DNA from: Desulfobacterales bacterium
Lineage (GTDB): Bacteria > Desulfobacterota > Desulfobacteria > Desulfobacterales > Desulfosalsimonadaceae
Direction: 5' to 3'
Assembly: GCA_034520365.1 (NCBI GenBank)
Contig: JAXHNP010000003.1
Span: 558,001 to 622,000, forward strand
DNA: 64,000 nt
Position numbers and translations under genes: made by a program. Positions within the stretch are counted from its first letter, which is position 1. Each line of letters opens with the position of its first letter. This document shows positions 1 through 8,116 of this stretch, piece by piece. The notes under the pieces were generated by a model. That model was not told the DNA's origin, made no database searches, and saw only the letters and a program-made list of their open reading frames with translations.

Positions 1-501
1 GAAACCGACTATTTATACCGCATCAATTTGAGCAACCGTCTGGCCCAGGGAGATTTCCGCATTTTTTCAGCGAACCAGCCCAAAGAAATCAACCGCCTGA
101 TCAAAAAGAAAAAAATCGATGTTGCACTATTGGATCTTTCAGGGTTAAAATTAGAAGGATTAAAAATATTGTCATTGATCAAAAAGCTCAACCCGTTGAC
201 GGAGGTAATTACACTTAACGGCTCCGGCAATATGGCATTATCCATAGACGGGATGAAGCGGGGCGCGTTTGATGACCTTTTGATTCCGTTTGATATGAAA
301 ACCTTGATGGAGCGGATCAAAACAGCCTATGCGCAGAAAAGTGAGCGCGAGGCCGAAACCGCCATCAGCGGATATCAAAAGGTTATGATGGCTGCTGCAT
401 TCGCTGAAGCGGGGGAAAGTGAAACCGCTAAAGCGTTAATGGATAGTTGCAAAAGAAAATCTGTTGACCCAAACTCAAAAGGAGAACGCAATGGCGGATA
501 A
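1..501 (+). CDS. receiver-domain protein, 5' end outside window, degenerate active site
   Basis: This is the C-terminal part of a CheY-like receiver. The frame is open to base 1, and the first visible residues (ETDYLYRINLSNRL) look like the stretch just after the acidic VDD motif, so the start lies upstream. The phospho-acceptor Asp is present (VALLDLSG). The conserved Thr of the usual LTG motif is Asn (LNGSG), and the usual Lys-Pro is Ile-Pro (LLIPFD). Phosphorylation-driven switching is therefore doubtful. After the receiver there is a short tail (AFAEAGESETAKAL) that is nearly repeated in the next gene. The stop overlaps the next start by 11 bases, so the two are probably translationally coupled. 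There is no output domain. Receiver identity is sure; function is unknown. Confidence 0.85.
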   Translation, partial: ETDYLYRINLSNRLAQGDFRIFSANQPKEINRLIKKKKIDVALLDLSGLKLEGLKILSLIKKLNPLTEVITLNGSGNMALSIDGMKRGAFDDLLIPFDMKTLMERIKTAYAQKSEREAETAISGYQKVMMAAAFAEAGESETAKALMDSCKRKSVDPNSKGERNGG

Positions 502-985
502 AGACAACATTAAAATTCTTCTGGTCGATGATGAGGAAGAATTTGTCAAAACCCTGTCCGAACGGATCAAGATGCGGGAACTGGGCACCAATATTGCACA
601 TAACGGGGAGCAGGCCCTGGAGCTTGTGGACAATGAAGTCCCGGATGTCATGGTGCTTGATTTAAGGATGCCGGGCATTGACGGCATGGAGGTCTTAAAG
701 CGGGTAAAAAAAACCTATCCGGATGTTCAGGTCATCATTCTGACCGGCCACGGCTCGGAAAAGGATGAAGAAGAGGCCAGGCGGCTTGGTGCGTTTGAAT
801 ATCTGCAAAAGCCGGTAGAGGTTGACACCCTGGTGCAGAAAATCCAGCGCGCCTATCGGCAGAAAATCGAAACCTCCATGATGGCCGGCACGTTTGCTGA
901 GGCCGGGGAGTTTGATACCGCCCAACAGATCCTTGATCGGGACAAAAAGAAAGATAAAAAAAAAGATAAAAAAAAAGACAGGTAG
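491..985 (+). CDS. stand-alone response regulator receiver with Lys/Asp-rich tail
   Basis: A 164-residue receiver protein. I chose the ATG at 491 because AAAGGAG lies just upstream, although the frame stays open further 5'. Acidic pocket (VDDEEE), acceptor Asp (MVLDLRMPG), Thr (ILTGHG) and Lys-Pro (LQKPVE) are all present, so it should be phosphorylatable. Residues ~130-150 repeat the AEAGE-type tail of the preceding protein (TFAEAGEFDTAQQIL). The extreme C-terminus is a run of KKKD repeats encoded by A-rich 12-base repeats. There is no DNA-binding domain, so it probably acts by protein contact or in a phosphorelay. It overlaps the upstream receiver and is followed by a terminator. Confidence 0.9.
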   Translation: MADKDNIKILLVDDEEEFVKTLSERIKMRELGTNIAHNGEQALELVDNEVPDVMVLDLRMPGIDGMEVLKRVKKTYPDVQVIILTGHGSEKDEEEARRLGAFEYLQKPVEVDTLVQKIQRAYRQKIETSMMAGTFAEAGEFDTAQQILDRDKKKDKKKDKKKDR

Positions 986-1030
986 CCCGAAACTGATGCG
1001 TTAAGCTTACCTTTACACACGGAACAGAGC

Positions 1031-1075
1031 CTCGGCATAGCCATCTGCCCTGACAGATCACTATGCCGAATTTTT
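1031..1075 (+). terminator. Rho-independent terminator after the two receivers
   Basis: The inverted repeat CTCGGCATAG / CTATGCCGA with an inner ATCTG/CAGAT pair is followed by five T. It lies 45 bases after the receiver stop and separates it from the CBS gene. Confidence 0.7.
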
Positions 1076-1110
1076 ATGAAGCTGCCATTTTAAAGACCAG
1101 GAGCTTATGA

Positions 1111-1674
1111 ATGAAGGAAATACTTGTTAAAGACTTGATGGTTCCCCTGGAGGAGTACGCGACCATCCACGAAAGCGCGACTCTCTATGATGCGGTCCAG
1201 GCCCTGGAGCAGGCGCAGAAAAGCTGGGAAAAATCCCACCAGACCTATCTCCATCGGGCGGTTCTGGTTTACAACGATAAAAAAGAAATTGCGGGTAAAT
1301 TAAGCCAGCTCGATCTCCTCAAAGGTCTGGAGCCCAAATATCACCAGGCTTCTGCACAGGGCGGCCGGATGATGACCAGCGGGTTCAGCCAGAGCTTCCT
1401 GCGCTCTCTCATCCAACAATTCTCCCTCTGGGACAAGCCGCTCGCGGATATCTGCAAAAAAGCGGCTAAAATGCAGGTAAAAAACTGCATGTATATTCCG
1501 GAGGAGGGCGAATACGTGGATCTGGAGGATACCCTTGATGTCGCCATCAACCAGCTGGTACTGGGCCACCATCAATCCCTGCTGGTGACCAGAAACGGGA
1601 AAATCGTGGGTATTCTTCGGCTGACCGACGTTTTCAAAGAAGTCTGCAATATGATTAAAGCGTGCAGCATCTAA
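1111..1674 (+). CDS. CBS-domain pair protein
   Basis: A 187-residue protein made of two CBS motifs: residues ~1-75 (VKDLMVPLEEYATI..) and ~130-180 (a strand ending GKIVGILRLTDVF). CBS pairs (Bateman modules) bind adenine nucleotides and usually act as energy sensors. The start has AGGAG eight bases upstream. The first motif resembles the C-terminal half of the receiver-CBS protein at 21890-22804 (VLEVMVPIHEYTTL), so the two are likely related, here without the receiver. It lies between receiver genes and just ahead of a receiver-DASS pair, which suggests a role in the same signalling set. The ligand is unknown. Confidence 0.85.
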   Translation: MKEILVKDLMVPLEEYATIHESATLYDAVQALEQAQKSWEKSHQTYLHRAVLVYNDKKEIAGKLSQLDLLKGLEPKYHQASAQGGRMMTSGFSQSFLRSLIQQFSLWDKPLADICKKAAKMQVKNCMYIPEEGEYVDLEDTLDVAINQLVLGHHQSLLVTRNGKIVGILRLTDVFKEVCNMIKACSI

Positions 1675-1732
1675 CCGGATTGAGCCAGAAAAGCCCGATT
1701 CACAGATATTTGCGTGATTAAAGGGGGACTAC

Positions 1733-2182
1733 ATGAAAATTCGTATCCTATTGGTTGATGATGAGGCCAGCTTTGTGGAACAGCTGGCCGAACGCCTGAA
1801 ACTAAGAGACTATGATGTCACCACCTGCCTGAGCGGTGAAGAAGCCGTAGAAAAAATCAAAAAATATAATTACGATGTGGTGGTCCTTGATGTGGCCATG
1901 CCCGGCATTGACGGAACCGAGGCGCTGCGCCAGATTAAATCCATGAAACCGCTCATCGAGGTCATCATGCTAACCGGCCATGCCACAGTGGAGTCTGCCA
2001 TTGAAGGCATGAAACTGGGGGCCTTTGACTACTTGATGAAGCCCTGTGAAACCGATGAACTGATCCAAAAAATCAACAATGCCCATGAGCGAAAGGCCGC
2101 CCAGGAGGAACGCATCCGGTCGGCAAAAGCGGAAAAATATTTCACCTCTCCGCGCTCGGCGCTGAAAAACGATGACAAATGA
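1733..2182 (+). CDS. stand-alone response regulator receiver
   Basis: A 149-residue receiver with all key residues: LLVDDEASF, VVLDVAMPG (acceptor Asp), MLTGHA (Thr) and LMKPCE (Lys). About 25 residues of charged helix follow, with no output domain. GGGGGA precedes the ATG. It ends 30 bases before the DASS transporter gene, so the two are almost certainly co-transcribed. Receiver-next-to-DASS pairing recurs at 13 kb and 22-27 kb. It is likely the phospho-acceptor of a kinase encoded elsewhere, since none is adjacent here. Confidence 0.92.
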   Translation: MKIRILLVDDEASFVEQLAERLKLRDYDVTTCLSGEEAVEKIKKYNYDVVVLDVAMPGIDGTEALRQIKSMKPLIEVIMLTGHATVESAIEGMKLGAFDYLMKPCETDELIQKINNAHERKAAQEERIRSAKAEKYFTSPRSALKNDDK

Positions 2183-2212
2183 GTTTGAACCTGAAACACA
2201 GGAGAGTGGTAA

Positions 2213-3844
2213 ATGAGTCATGATATCGAAACTCCGGGCGGCAGCGGGCTGCTCGCAAATAAAACCTTCTGGTTAATCGTTGGCATTGCCGTTTTTGTTC
2301 TCGTCGCCTTTGTCCTGCCCACGCCGGACAGCCTGACGCAAATTATCGGAGAGCGCGGCATTGATAAAAAATTAATCGACTGGGGCGTGGCCACAGATCT
2401 TGAAAACGCCGCAGATAAAGCCATGACTGTCTTAGGAATTATTCCTATGGCGGTCATTTTTTTTGCCACTGAAGCCATTCCCATTGGACTCACCGGCATA
2501 TTGATGCCAGTGCTCGCCTACTTCCTTAATTTACTCCCCAAAGGCATGATCGGCAAAACCTTTGCAGGCGATGCCCCGCTTTTTTTGCTGGGGGTCCTGG
2601 CCATGGGCGTCGCCGTGGTGGATGTCGGCCTTCACAGACGCCTGGCCGCCTGGATTCTCGGCTGGACCAAGGGATTTTATACGCCCATCTTCGTTCTCTG
2701 CATCAGCATGGCGGTGATCGGCTCCTTTATCTCCGCCCACGCCATGTGCGCCTTTATGACCCCGGTCATGATGGCGGTCTATTTCGGCGTGGTCCAGTCC
2801 AATAGCCCTTCCGGCGAAATCCAGCATGATCCCAACCTGGCCAAATTTTTACTCTTTACCCTATGCTTTGCTTTAAACGTGGGCGGCGTGGGATCTCCGG
2901 CCGCCGGCGGCCGAAACGTCATCATGATGGGCTACTGGCAGGGCTACAATGTGCCCATGGACTTCTTTACCTGGATGAAGTACGGCTTCCCGCTGGTGCC
3001 GGTCATGGGGCTTCTGGTGGCTGTTTACATGCTGGTGGTATTTTCCCGCAAACTCAAACACAAGGATCTGACCCCGGGTCTGACCGCGATTAAAGACGAA
3101 AACCGCAAGATGGGGAAAATGAAATACGCCGAATATGTCACCTTTGCCATGCTGATCGTCATTCTACTCTTATGGGTTTTCGCCTCAGGCACCCTTGGCC
3201 TCGGCGGACCGGCACTGCTGGCACTATTGATTCCAGTCATTTTTCGAACCACGGACTGGCATAAAATCTTAAACGGCATTTCCTGGGATGCCTGGTTCAT
3301 GTACTGCGGGGCCCTTACCATGGGCGCACTCTTAAAAGAAAGCGGCGCCGCCCTGTGGCTGGCCCAGAGCGTCATGGCCGCTTTAAGCAATCTGGGCATG
3401 AGCCAGGGATTCGGCCTCTGGGTGGGGTTGTCCTCATTTTCCGGTCTGATGACCAACTTTATGTCCGATGCCGGTACCACCGCCCTTTTGGGACCGATCG
3501 TCATTCCCATGGGGATTATGTCCGATGTGGCGGGTGAACCGTGGGCATCCGGCATGGCCGTGGCGTTTGCCACATCCTTTGCCCATTTCCTGATCGTAGG
3601 CACCCCGAATAACGCCATCGTCTACGGGCTGGGCACCTATCCGGATACCGGAGAGCGGGTCATCCAGCCCATCGACTTTGTCAAATATGGATTCGTGCTG
3701 TGGCTCCTCTGTCTGGTGGCCGTCTGGCTCCTGGCATTCCTCGGGACCTTCAACCTGGTCGGTTTTCCCGAAGGCATCCTGGAGACCGCCAGAGGCGTAT
3801 TGCAGAGCGGGGCGGAAATCTCAGAAGTATCCGGCGGACACTAA
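2213..3844 (+). CDS. DASS (SLC13) family sodium/anion symporter
   Basis: A 543-residue polytopic inner-membrane protein of the divalent anion:Na+ symporter family (substrates in the family: C4-dicarboxylates, citrate, sulfate). The family pattern is clear: hairpin-like segments at ~170-185 and ~410-430, and GTPNNAIVYGLG near residue 463. The canonical Ser-Asn-Thr signatures of the two hairpins, as in VcINDY, are not present. The positions read FISAHAM and NFMSDAGTT, so the substrate cannot be assigned by analogy. A ~40-residue loop separates TM1 from TM2. AGGAGAG precedes the ATG. It is in an operon with the receiver at 1733-2182. DASS membership is sure; substrate is unknown. Confidence 0.9.
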   Translation: MSHDIETPGGSGLLANKTFWLIVGIAVFVLVAFVLPTPDSLTQIIGERGIDKKLIDWGVATDLENAADKAMTVLGIIPMAVIFFATEAIPIGLTGILMPVLAYFLNLLPKGMIGKTFAGDAPLFLLGVLAMGVAVVDVGLHRRLAAWILGWTKGFYTPIFVLCISMAVIGSFISAHAMCAFMTPVMMAVYFGVVQSNSPSGEIQHDPNLAKFLLFTLCFALNVGGVGSPAAGGRNVIMMGYWQGYNVPMDFFTWMKYGFPLVPVMGLLVAVYMLVVFSRKLKHKDLTPGLTAIKDENRKMGKMKYAEYVTFAMLIVILLLWVFASGTLGLGGPALLALLIPVIFRTTDWHKILNGISWDAWFMYCGALTMGALLKESGAALWLAQSVMAALSNLGMSQGFGLWVGLSSFSGLMTNFMSDAGTTALLGPIVIPMGIMSDVAGEPWASGMAVAFATSFAHFLIVGTPNNAIVYGLGTYPDTGERVIQPIDFVKYGFVLWLLCLVAVWLLAFLGTFNLVGFPEGILETARGVLQSGAEISEVSGGH

Positions 3845-3868
3845 TTCGAATCAACCATAAACTAATAC

Positions 3869-3915
3869 TTGCCCCGGGTGAGAGCCGACAGTCCCGCCTC
3901 CCCCGGGGCAAACTT
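3869..3915 (+). terminator. strong GC hairpin after the DASS gene
   Basis: The inverted repeat TTGCCCCGGG / CCCCGGGGCAA starts 25 bases after the DASS stop. Only a short T run follows (AAACTTT), so it may be a weak terminator or an mRNA-stabilising hairpin. Confidence 0.5.
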
Positions 3916-3923
3916 TCCTGCCG

Positions 3924-4358
3924 ATGATGCTTCATTTGCCAAAAACCGGTCAAAAACGCCCTTTCTGGGTATGGCTCATCTTTGCATTCTATCTTTTTTC
4001 CGGGGTCATGAATCTCTCCATGCTCTGGCTGATACTTACCGGTGATGTCAATCTTTCGCCTGAAGAGCTGAGCATGGCCAGAAAAACCTCCCTGGCCTGG
4101 ACCCTGGGGGGCCTTCTGCCGCTGGCGAATATCGCCGGGGCGGTATCGATTTTCCTGCTCAGAAAAATGGCTTTCTATATTTTTTCAGGCATGTTTATCG
4201 CCGGGCTGGCAAACGGCATGCTGCAGTTTGTGCTGTTGGACTGGTCGCTGCAGACGGTTTCCGGGCAAGGCTTGAGCCAGGTGGGCATCGGCTATCTGAT
4301 CACCCTTGCCGTCTGCATCTATACCTACCGACTCAAAAAACAGAATATCCTCATATAG
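3924..4358 (+). CDS. small four-helix membrane protein, unknown function
   Basis: A 144-residue protein with four hydrophobic segments (about 15-38, 53-75, 80-105 and 118-138), short charged loops and a basic C-terminus (RLKKQN). I do not recognise a family. It lies 80 bases downstream of the DASS gene, behind a GC hairpin, so it may be an accessory to that operon or an independent gene. Two consecutive ATG codons (3924, 3927) could start it, and no strong ribosome-binding site is visible. The coding call rests on the long uninterrupted hydrophobic pattern. Confidence 0.6.
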   Translation: MMLHLPKTGQKRPFWVWLIFAFYLFSGVMNLSMLWLILTGDVNLSPEELSMARKTSLAWTLGGLLPLANIAGAVSIFLLRKMAFYIFSGMFIAGLANGMLQFVLLDWSLQTVSGQGLSQVGIGYLITLAVCIYTYRLKKQNILI

Positions 4359-4455
4359 CGGAAAGCCCAAGGATCGCTCGATTCAGGTTTCAACCGAGTC
4401 CCCCGCTATCTTATGTCATATGGTTAAAATATATCTTGAATTCTAAACCGTGCGG

Positions 4456-5511
4456 TCAATTCTCACATGGCTCCGCTGTCGTCTTGTTCTTTGAATTCCA
4501 GCCCTTCCCATGAATTTTTTCAATGAATTGATCGATATTGATTTGCGGGCCGACAAAAACAAGTGTGTCACCCGCATGAATCAACTCCAAGGAAGAGGGA
4601 TTGTATATCCGGGTGCCATCGGCCCGTTTTATTGCCACAATAATCAGGTCAAATTCGTTGCGGATGTTTGCGTCCATCATTGACTTGCCGACAAAGGTGG
4701 CCGTTTCAGGGATTTCCAGCTCTTCGATGGCCAGTTCGATCTCTTTTCCGGAAATCGTTGAATCCAAAAAATCGGTTATGGTCGGACGGAGGATATTCTG
4801 GGTGATGCGCAGCGCCGCGCTGGCATAGGGCGAAACCACATAATTGGCCCCGGCCCGTAAAAGCTTTTTTTCAACGCCCTTGCTGCTGGCGCGGGCGAAG
4901 ATAGACATATCCGGATTCAGTGCCCGGGCCGTCAAGACGATAAAAACATTATCCGCGTCGCGGTTCACGACTGAAATAAGCCCCTTGGCCCTTTCCACCC
5001 CGGCTTCTTTAAGGCTTTCCTCTTCCATGGCATCCCGCCTGAGATGCGCGACGCCAAGTTCCTTGCACTTAAGAATGGCCCTTTCATCATTATCAATAAC
5101 CACCAGCGGCATACCGCTGGCCAACAGTTCAGCCGTAACGATCTGGCCCACCTGGCCATGGCCGCAAACCACATAATGATCCGTAAAATTTTTCAGCTTT
5201 TTACGCACTTTTCGCCTCCGATAGAGTTCGAGCGTATTGCCATCCAGAAACATATTGCCGAGAAGCGCAGCTGTCGCAGCCACCAATCCGAAACCAAAAA
5301 CGATAAGCACAATGGCGAAAATACGGCCGCCATCGCTTAACTCGAAAGGCGCCACAGTAGTGAGGGTGCCGATGGTCAAATACATGGCTTCAACCGGAGT
5401 CCGCTCTTCCACGAGCATATAGCCGCACATGCCAAACAAAAACAGGCAAACCAGGGAAAACAATAATAGCGCAGCAATCTTATTTCTAGTTGAAAAAAAT
5501 ACGTGTCTCAT
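4456..5511 (-). CDS. two-TM ion channel with RCK (TrkA-N/TrkA-C) domains, unusual filter
   Basis: A 351-residue protein built like MthK-type K+ channels: TM1 (~10-32), a pore loop, TM2 (~60-85), then a TrkA-N Rossmann domain (VVCGHGQVGQ, ~113-235) and a TrkA-C domain (~255-335). RCK domains gate such channels in response to Ca2+ or nucleotides. The pore loop reads TLTTVAPFEL where K+ channels normally carry TVGYGD, so the selectivity filter is not canonical although the rest of the pore region (MYLTIGTLTT, GGRIFAIVLIV) aligns well. It is monocistronic between convergent and divergent neighbours. A 30-base repeat element sits 18 bases upstream of its ATG. The channel fold is confident; K+ selectivity is not. 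Confidence 0.88.
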   Translation of the reverse strand: MRHVFFSTRNKIAALLLFSLVCLFLFGMCGYMLVEERTPVEAMYLTIGTLTTVAPFELSDGGRIFAIVLIVFGFGLVAATAALLGNMFLDGNTLELYRRRKVRKKLKNFTDHYVVCGHGQVGQIVTAELLASGMPLVVIDNDERAILKCKELGVAHLRRDAMEEESLKEAGVERAKGLISVVNRDADNVFIVLTARALNPDMSIFARASSKGVEKKLLRAGANYVVSPYASAALRITQNILRPTITDFLDSTISGKEIELAIEELEIPETATFVGKSMMDANIRNEFDLIIVAIKRADGTRIYNPSSLELIHAGDTLVFVGPQINIDQFIEKIHGKGWNSKNKTTAEPCEN

Positions 5512-5528
5512 GGCCTGACAATATCAAA

Positions 5529-5558
5529 ATTTTAAAAATTTGGAACGCTCAATTTAGG
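5529..5558. repeat. 30-bp repeat element, copy 1 of 3
   Basis: The core TGGAACGCTCAATTTAGG flanked by an ATTTTAAAAAT stretch recurs at 46559-46588 and 62636-62665 in inverse orientation, with at most one mismatch over 30 bases. It sits just 5' of the TrkA-channel gene. Confidence 0.85.
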
Positions 5559-5577
5559 TTTGATAATATTGAGTGGA

Positions 5578-6528
5578 TTAATAGCCGAAAAAGTCGGCCA
5601 TATATTTGAGAGCGGTAAAGAGGATAATGCCTGTCAGCATCCACTTAATCTTTGCGGCTGGAACATATTTCTGGCACCGGGCACCCAGGTACATGCCTGC
5701 CATTCCGCCGAATCCGAACAAAAGGCCCAGCGCCCAGTCCGGTGCCACAGACATGGCTGGATAAAACGGGGCAATGCTTTGGTAGAAAAGGACTCCAGCC
5801 ACAGAGGTCACAAAGGTGCCCATAAGCGCGGCTCCGGCCACGGTATAGACCGGCAGGCCGAAAAAGGTTACGAAGAACGGGGCGATGATGGAGCCGCCGC
5901 CGATGCCGTAAATGCCGCCCACAATGCCCACCACAAAGCTGAGACTGAAAAGACCCCAAAAGGAGACATCAAAGGATTCATCATAAAAAGTATACCCCAG
6001 TCGTTTCAGATTAAAATAGTCCACTCTGACCGGTTTAACGGCCATTTCCTTTCCGTCAGCCTTTGCTTGGCGGCGGCGGATCATCTCGTGAAATCGTCTT
6101 TCGCTTGCAGCCGTGCTGCTTTGGACAGAATTCTTACTCACCAGTTCCCGACCCATTTTTGCACCGATATACAATAGCACGCAAGCAGCAAAAAGTTTAA
6201 AGTGCTGCGGATCAGGCAGCCAGGATACGCGTACAATAGCACCGATCAGAACTCCGGGCAGCGTGCCGATGATTACAATCCAGGTCAGTGGCCAGACCAT
6301 CCGGCCTTCTCTGAAGTAACGATAAACGCCGCTGGGAATAGCCACAACGTTGAAAAGTTGATTTGTCGCACTCACCGAAGGGTTTGTGTAACCCAGGAAC
6401 GTCATCTGGAATGGTAAAAGGAGAAATGCTCCTGAAACGCCGCCCATAGAAGTAAAAAATGAAACTATAAAGGCAACAACAAAAGGTATGGCCGGATTTA
6501 CCTCTACGCCTGAGATGGGAAACAGCAT
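5578..6528 (-). CDS. TauE/SafE family membrane exporter
   Basis: A 316-residue polytopic membrane protein of the TauE/SafE (sulfite exporter / DUF81) family. Family features are the N-terminal half with MGGVSGAFLLLPFQ and the repeated second half with GIYGIGGGSIIAPF. A cytoplasmic loop of about 60 residues (near 140-195) separates the halves. I chose the ATG at 6528 (MLFPISG) because AAAGGAA lies just upstream; the 26 extra residues further 5' look non-coding. It is 65 bases after the USP gene on the same strand, so it probably shares its transcript. Members export small sulfonates or sulfite; substrate is not determinable here. Confidence 0.85.
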   Translation of the reverse strand: MLFPISGVEVNPAIPFVVAFIVSFFTSMGGVSGAFLLLPFQMTFLGYTNPSVSATNQLFNVVAIPSGVYRYFREGRMVWPLTWIVIIGTLPGVLIGAIVRVSWLPDPQHFKLFAACVLLYIGAKMGRELVSKNSVQSSTAASERRFHEMIRRRQAKADGKEMAVKPVRVDYFNLKRLGYTFYDESFDVSFWGLFSLSFVVGIVGGIYGIGGGSIIAPFFVTFFGLPVYTVAGAALMGTFVTSVAGVLFYQSIAPFYPAMSVAPDWALGLLFGFGGMAGMYLGARCQKYVPAAKIKWMLTGIILFTALKYMADFFGY

Positions 6529-6593
6529 GCTGGGTTCCTTTTTAAAGACAGATTTTTTCGGGTTGCAGACCAAACATGAATAATAAATGAAAC

Positions 6594-7520
6594 TCATATA
6601 ATCCAAACCGTATGGTATCTGCCGACTTGCACGACCTTTTGGCAGACCCTTCCCATGGCAAAATCCTGGACTTTGGAGTGCCCGCGCCGGCCCACTGCGA
6701 TGGTGCTGTAATCGCCAAACTCAGCCTCCATAACGATGGCGCCGGAGCGGGAATACGCGCCGGTGACGATTTTTTGTGTGATATTTTCGGATTTCACCCC
6801 GGCGGATAGGAGTTTTTCCCGCAGCCCTTTAAAATGCTCATGCATGTGTTTTTCTGCCATCTCCAGGCTCACCGGTCCCATGTCAAGGTCCGGGTAATCC
6901 GGCATGCTTTTGCCGAATCCCCGGATGACATGGATAAGGCCGACGGCATAATCGTAACTCCCGATTTGCGCGGCCACATAATCCACTGCCTGAGCGGCTG
7001 CCTCAGACCCATCAACGCCGATCAAAATTCTGTTGTTTGGCTCCTTCCGGCCCGCTACCTGGATGGGTAAAAAAATGATTTTTGCAAGCAGTTTTGAGGC
7101 CACGCTCCCCATTGAAAGCCCCTCGAGTTCCGTCATTCCCCGCCGGCGCAGCACGATCGCATCATAATCCTTTTCGGCCTCCTGCAGAATATCCCGGGCC
7201 ACTCCCTGCTCGCGGTCATGAATTTTTACCTCAACGGCTGATTCGTCAAATCCGGCATCGATTAGACGTTTGCGGGCGTGCTTCATATAGGTGTCCATGC
7301 TATACCGTTTTTCTTTTCCCCATGTTTTTAACTCTTCAGAGCCATGAACGTTTGCCGGCTCCTTTCCCAGATCCCGGTAGCTTTCCGGAATACCGCTGAA
7401 AACATGGTAAAGTACAATTTGATTGCCGTGGAACATGAGCATGCGGCTTATATAGTCCACAGTCATTAAGGAACGCTGCGAACCATCCAATAATACGAGC
7501 ACTTTTGGGGGTTTTGCCAT
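6594..7520 (-). CDS. tandem-domain universal stress protein
   Basis: A ~308-residue cytosolic protein with two USP (Usp/UspA) domains: ~1-145 (VLVLLDGSQRSLMTVDY to RRRGMTELEGLSMGS) and ~155-308 (ILIGVDGSEAAAQAVDY to GRRGHSKVQDFAMGR). Both carry the ATP-binding type G-x2-G-x9-G pattern, with Arg replacing Gly in the first and Arg replacing Ser/Thr at the end of the second. The start at 7520 (MAKPPKVLVLLDG) aligns with the paralog at 20745-21671; an ATG two codons earlier is an alternative. It follows a CBM48 protein by 23 bases. USPs bind ATP and support survival under stress; partner unknown. Confidence 0.9.
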   Translation of the reverse strand: MAKPPKVLVLLDGSQRSLMTVDYISRMLMFHGNQIVLYHVFSGIPESYRDLGKEPANVHGSEELKTWGKEKRYSMDTYMKHARKRLIDAGFDESAVEVKIHDREQGVARDILQEAEKDYDAIVLRRRGMTELEGLSMGSVASKLLAKIIFLPIQVAGRKEPNNRILIGVDGSEAAAQAVDYVAAQIGSYDYAVGLIHVIRGFGKSMPDYPDLDMGPVSLEMAEKHMHEHFKGLREKLLSAGVKSENITQKIVTGAYSRSGAIVMEAEFGDYSTIAVGRRGHSKVQDFAMGRVCQKVVQVGRYHTVWII

Positions 7521-7543
7521 CTTCATCCGCTTTTCATTTTTTA

Positions 7544-7819
7544 CTAAACATTTAAAATACAGTTTTCCGTGCCGAATCTGTTTCGGCACTTGTCCGGATT
7601 TTCTGTATCCAGACGCCATTTCCCATCAACCTGAAACTTATATTCATAACAGCCGGGGGCAAGCATCAGGGTTTTTTCCCAAGAGCCGTTTGAGTTTCTG
7701 CGCATGGGATGCTTATCCGCATCCCAATCGTTGAAATCTCCCACCAGACAAACATGCGCGGCATCCTTTGCATTTAATTGAAATTTGACCCGTTTTTTCC
7801 CTTTGTTGTTTTTGGCCAT
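7544..7819 (-). CDS. free-standing CBM48 / AMPK-beta-like glycogen-binding protein
   Basis: A 91-residue protein that is essentially one early-set (isoamylase N-terminal, CBM48) domain. Diagnostic parts are VCLVGDFNDWDADKHPM and GCYEYKFQVDGKWRLD. In larger proteins this domain docks glycogen-branching or debranching enzymes, or AMPK, on alpha-glucans. Here no catalytic domain is attached. AAAGGAGG sits at good spacing before the ATG at 7819. It leads an apparent minus-strand operon with a USP and a TauE-type exporter. A carbohydrate- or adenylate-linked sensory role is inference only. Confidence 0.85.
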   Translation of the reverse strand: MAKNNKGKKRVKFQLNAKDAAHVCLVGDFNDWDADKHPMRRNSNGSWEKTLMLAPGCYEYKFQVDGKWRLDTENPDKCRNRFGTENCILNV

Positions 7820-8017
7820 TCTCAAACCTCCTTTATCAAGAAGTGCGCCCATAACCATGATTGCAGAATCCTCATCTGCATTTCTTTGCATAGGTTATGC
7901 CAGGTATGAGCAAAAACACGCCAAGGATAAAAATCTTTAATTCCAAAAGATTATAGGTAGTGCAGAAAAAAAATAAATGCCGCTGGTAAATCTTATCTCG
8001 TGCGGCATCGACTCAAT

Positions 8018-8032
8018 TTTACATTCTGTAAA
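8018..8032. promoter_or_regulatory. TTTACA-N3-TGTAAA palindrome, site A (putative activator site)
   Basis: TTTACA TTC TGTAAA is a perfect 6-bp inverted repeat with a 3-bp spacer. It is centred about 100 bp upstream of the sigma-54 promoter at 8117, the usual distance for an NtrC-type enhancer site. The same palindrome is at 27855 and 32461, and one-mismatch forms are at 16175 and 21836. Confidence 0.6.
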
Positions 8033-8116
8033 AAAACCTGGCAGCAAGCCTGGCCCAAACACCGCCTTTTTCATATAATTTTATAATTATATCATTTGGT
8101 TAAACAAAGACCTGCA

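Noticed and set aside
5560-6177. 205-residue plus-strand ORF
   Set aside because: It is the antisense shadow of the TauE/SafE gene; its composition (His- and Ala-rich) is typical of a shadow frame.
7910-7923. Sigma-54-like sequence on the minus strand upstream of the CBM48 operon
   Set aside because: Spacing between the GG and GC elements is 9 instead of 10 bases, which sigma-54 rarely tolerates, though its distance to palindrome A would fit.
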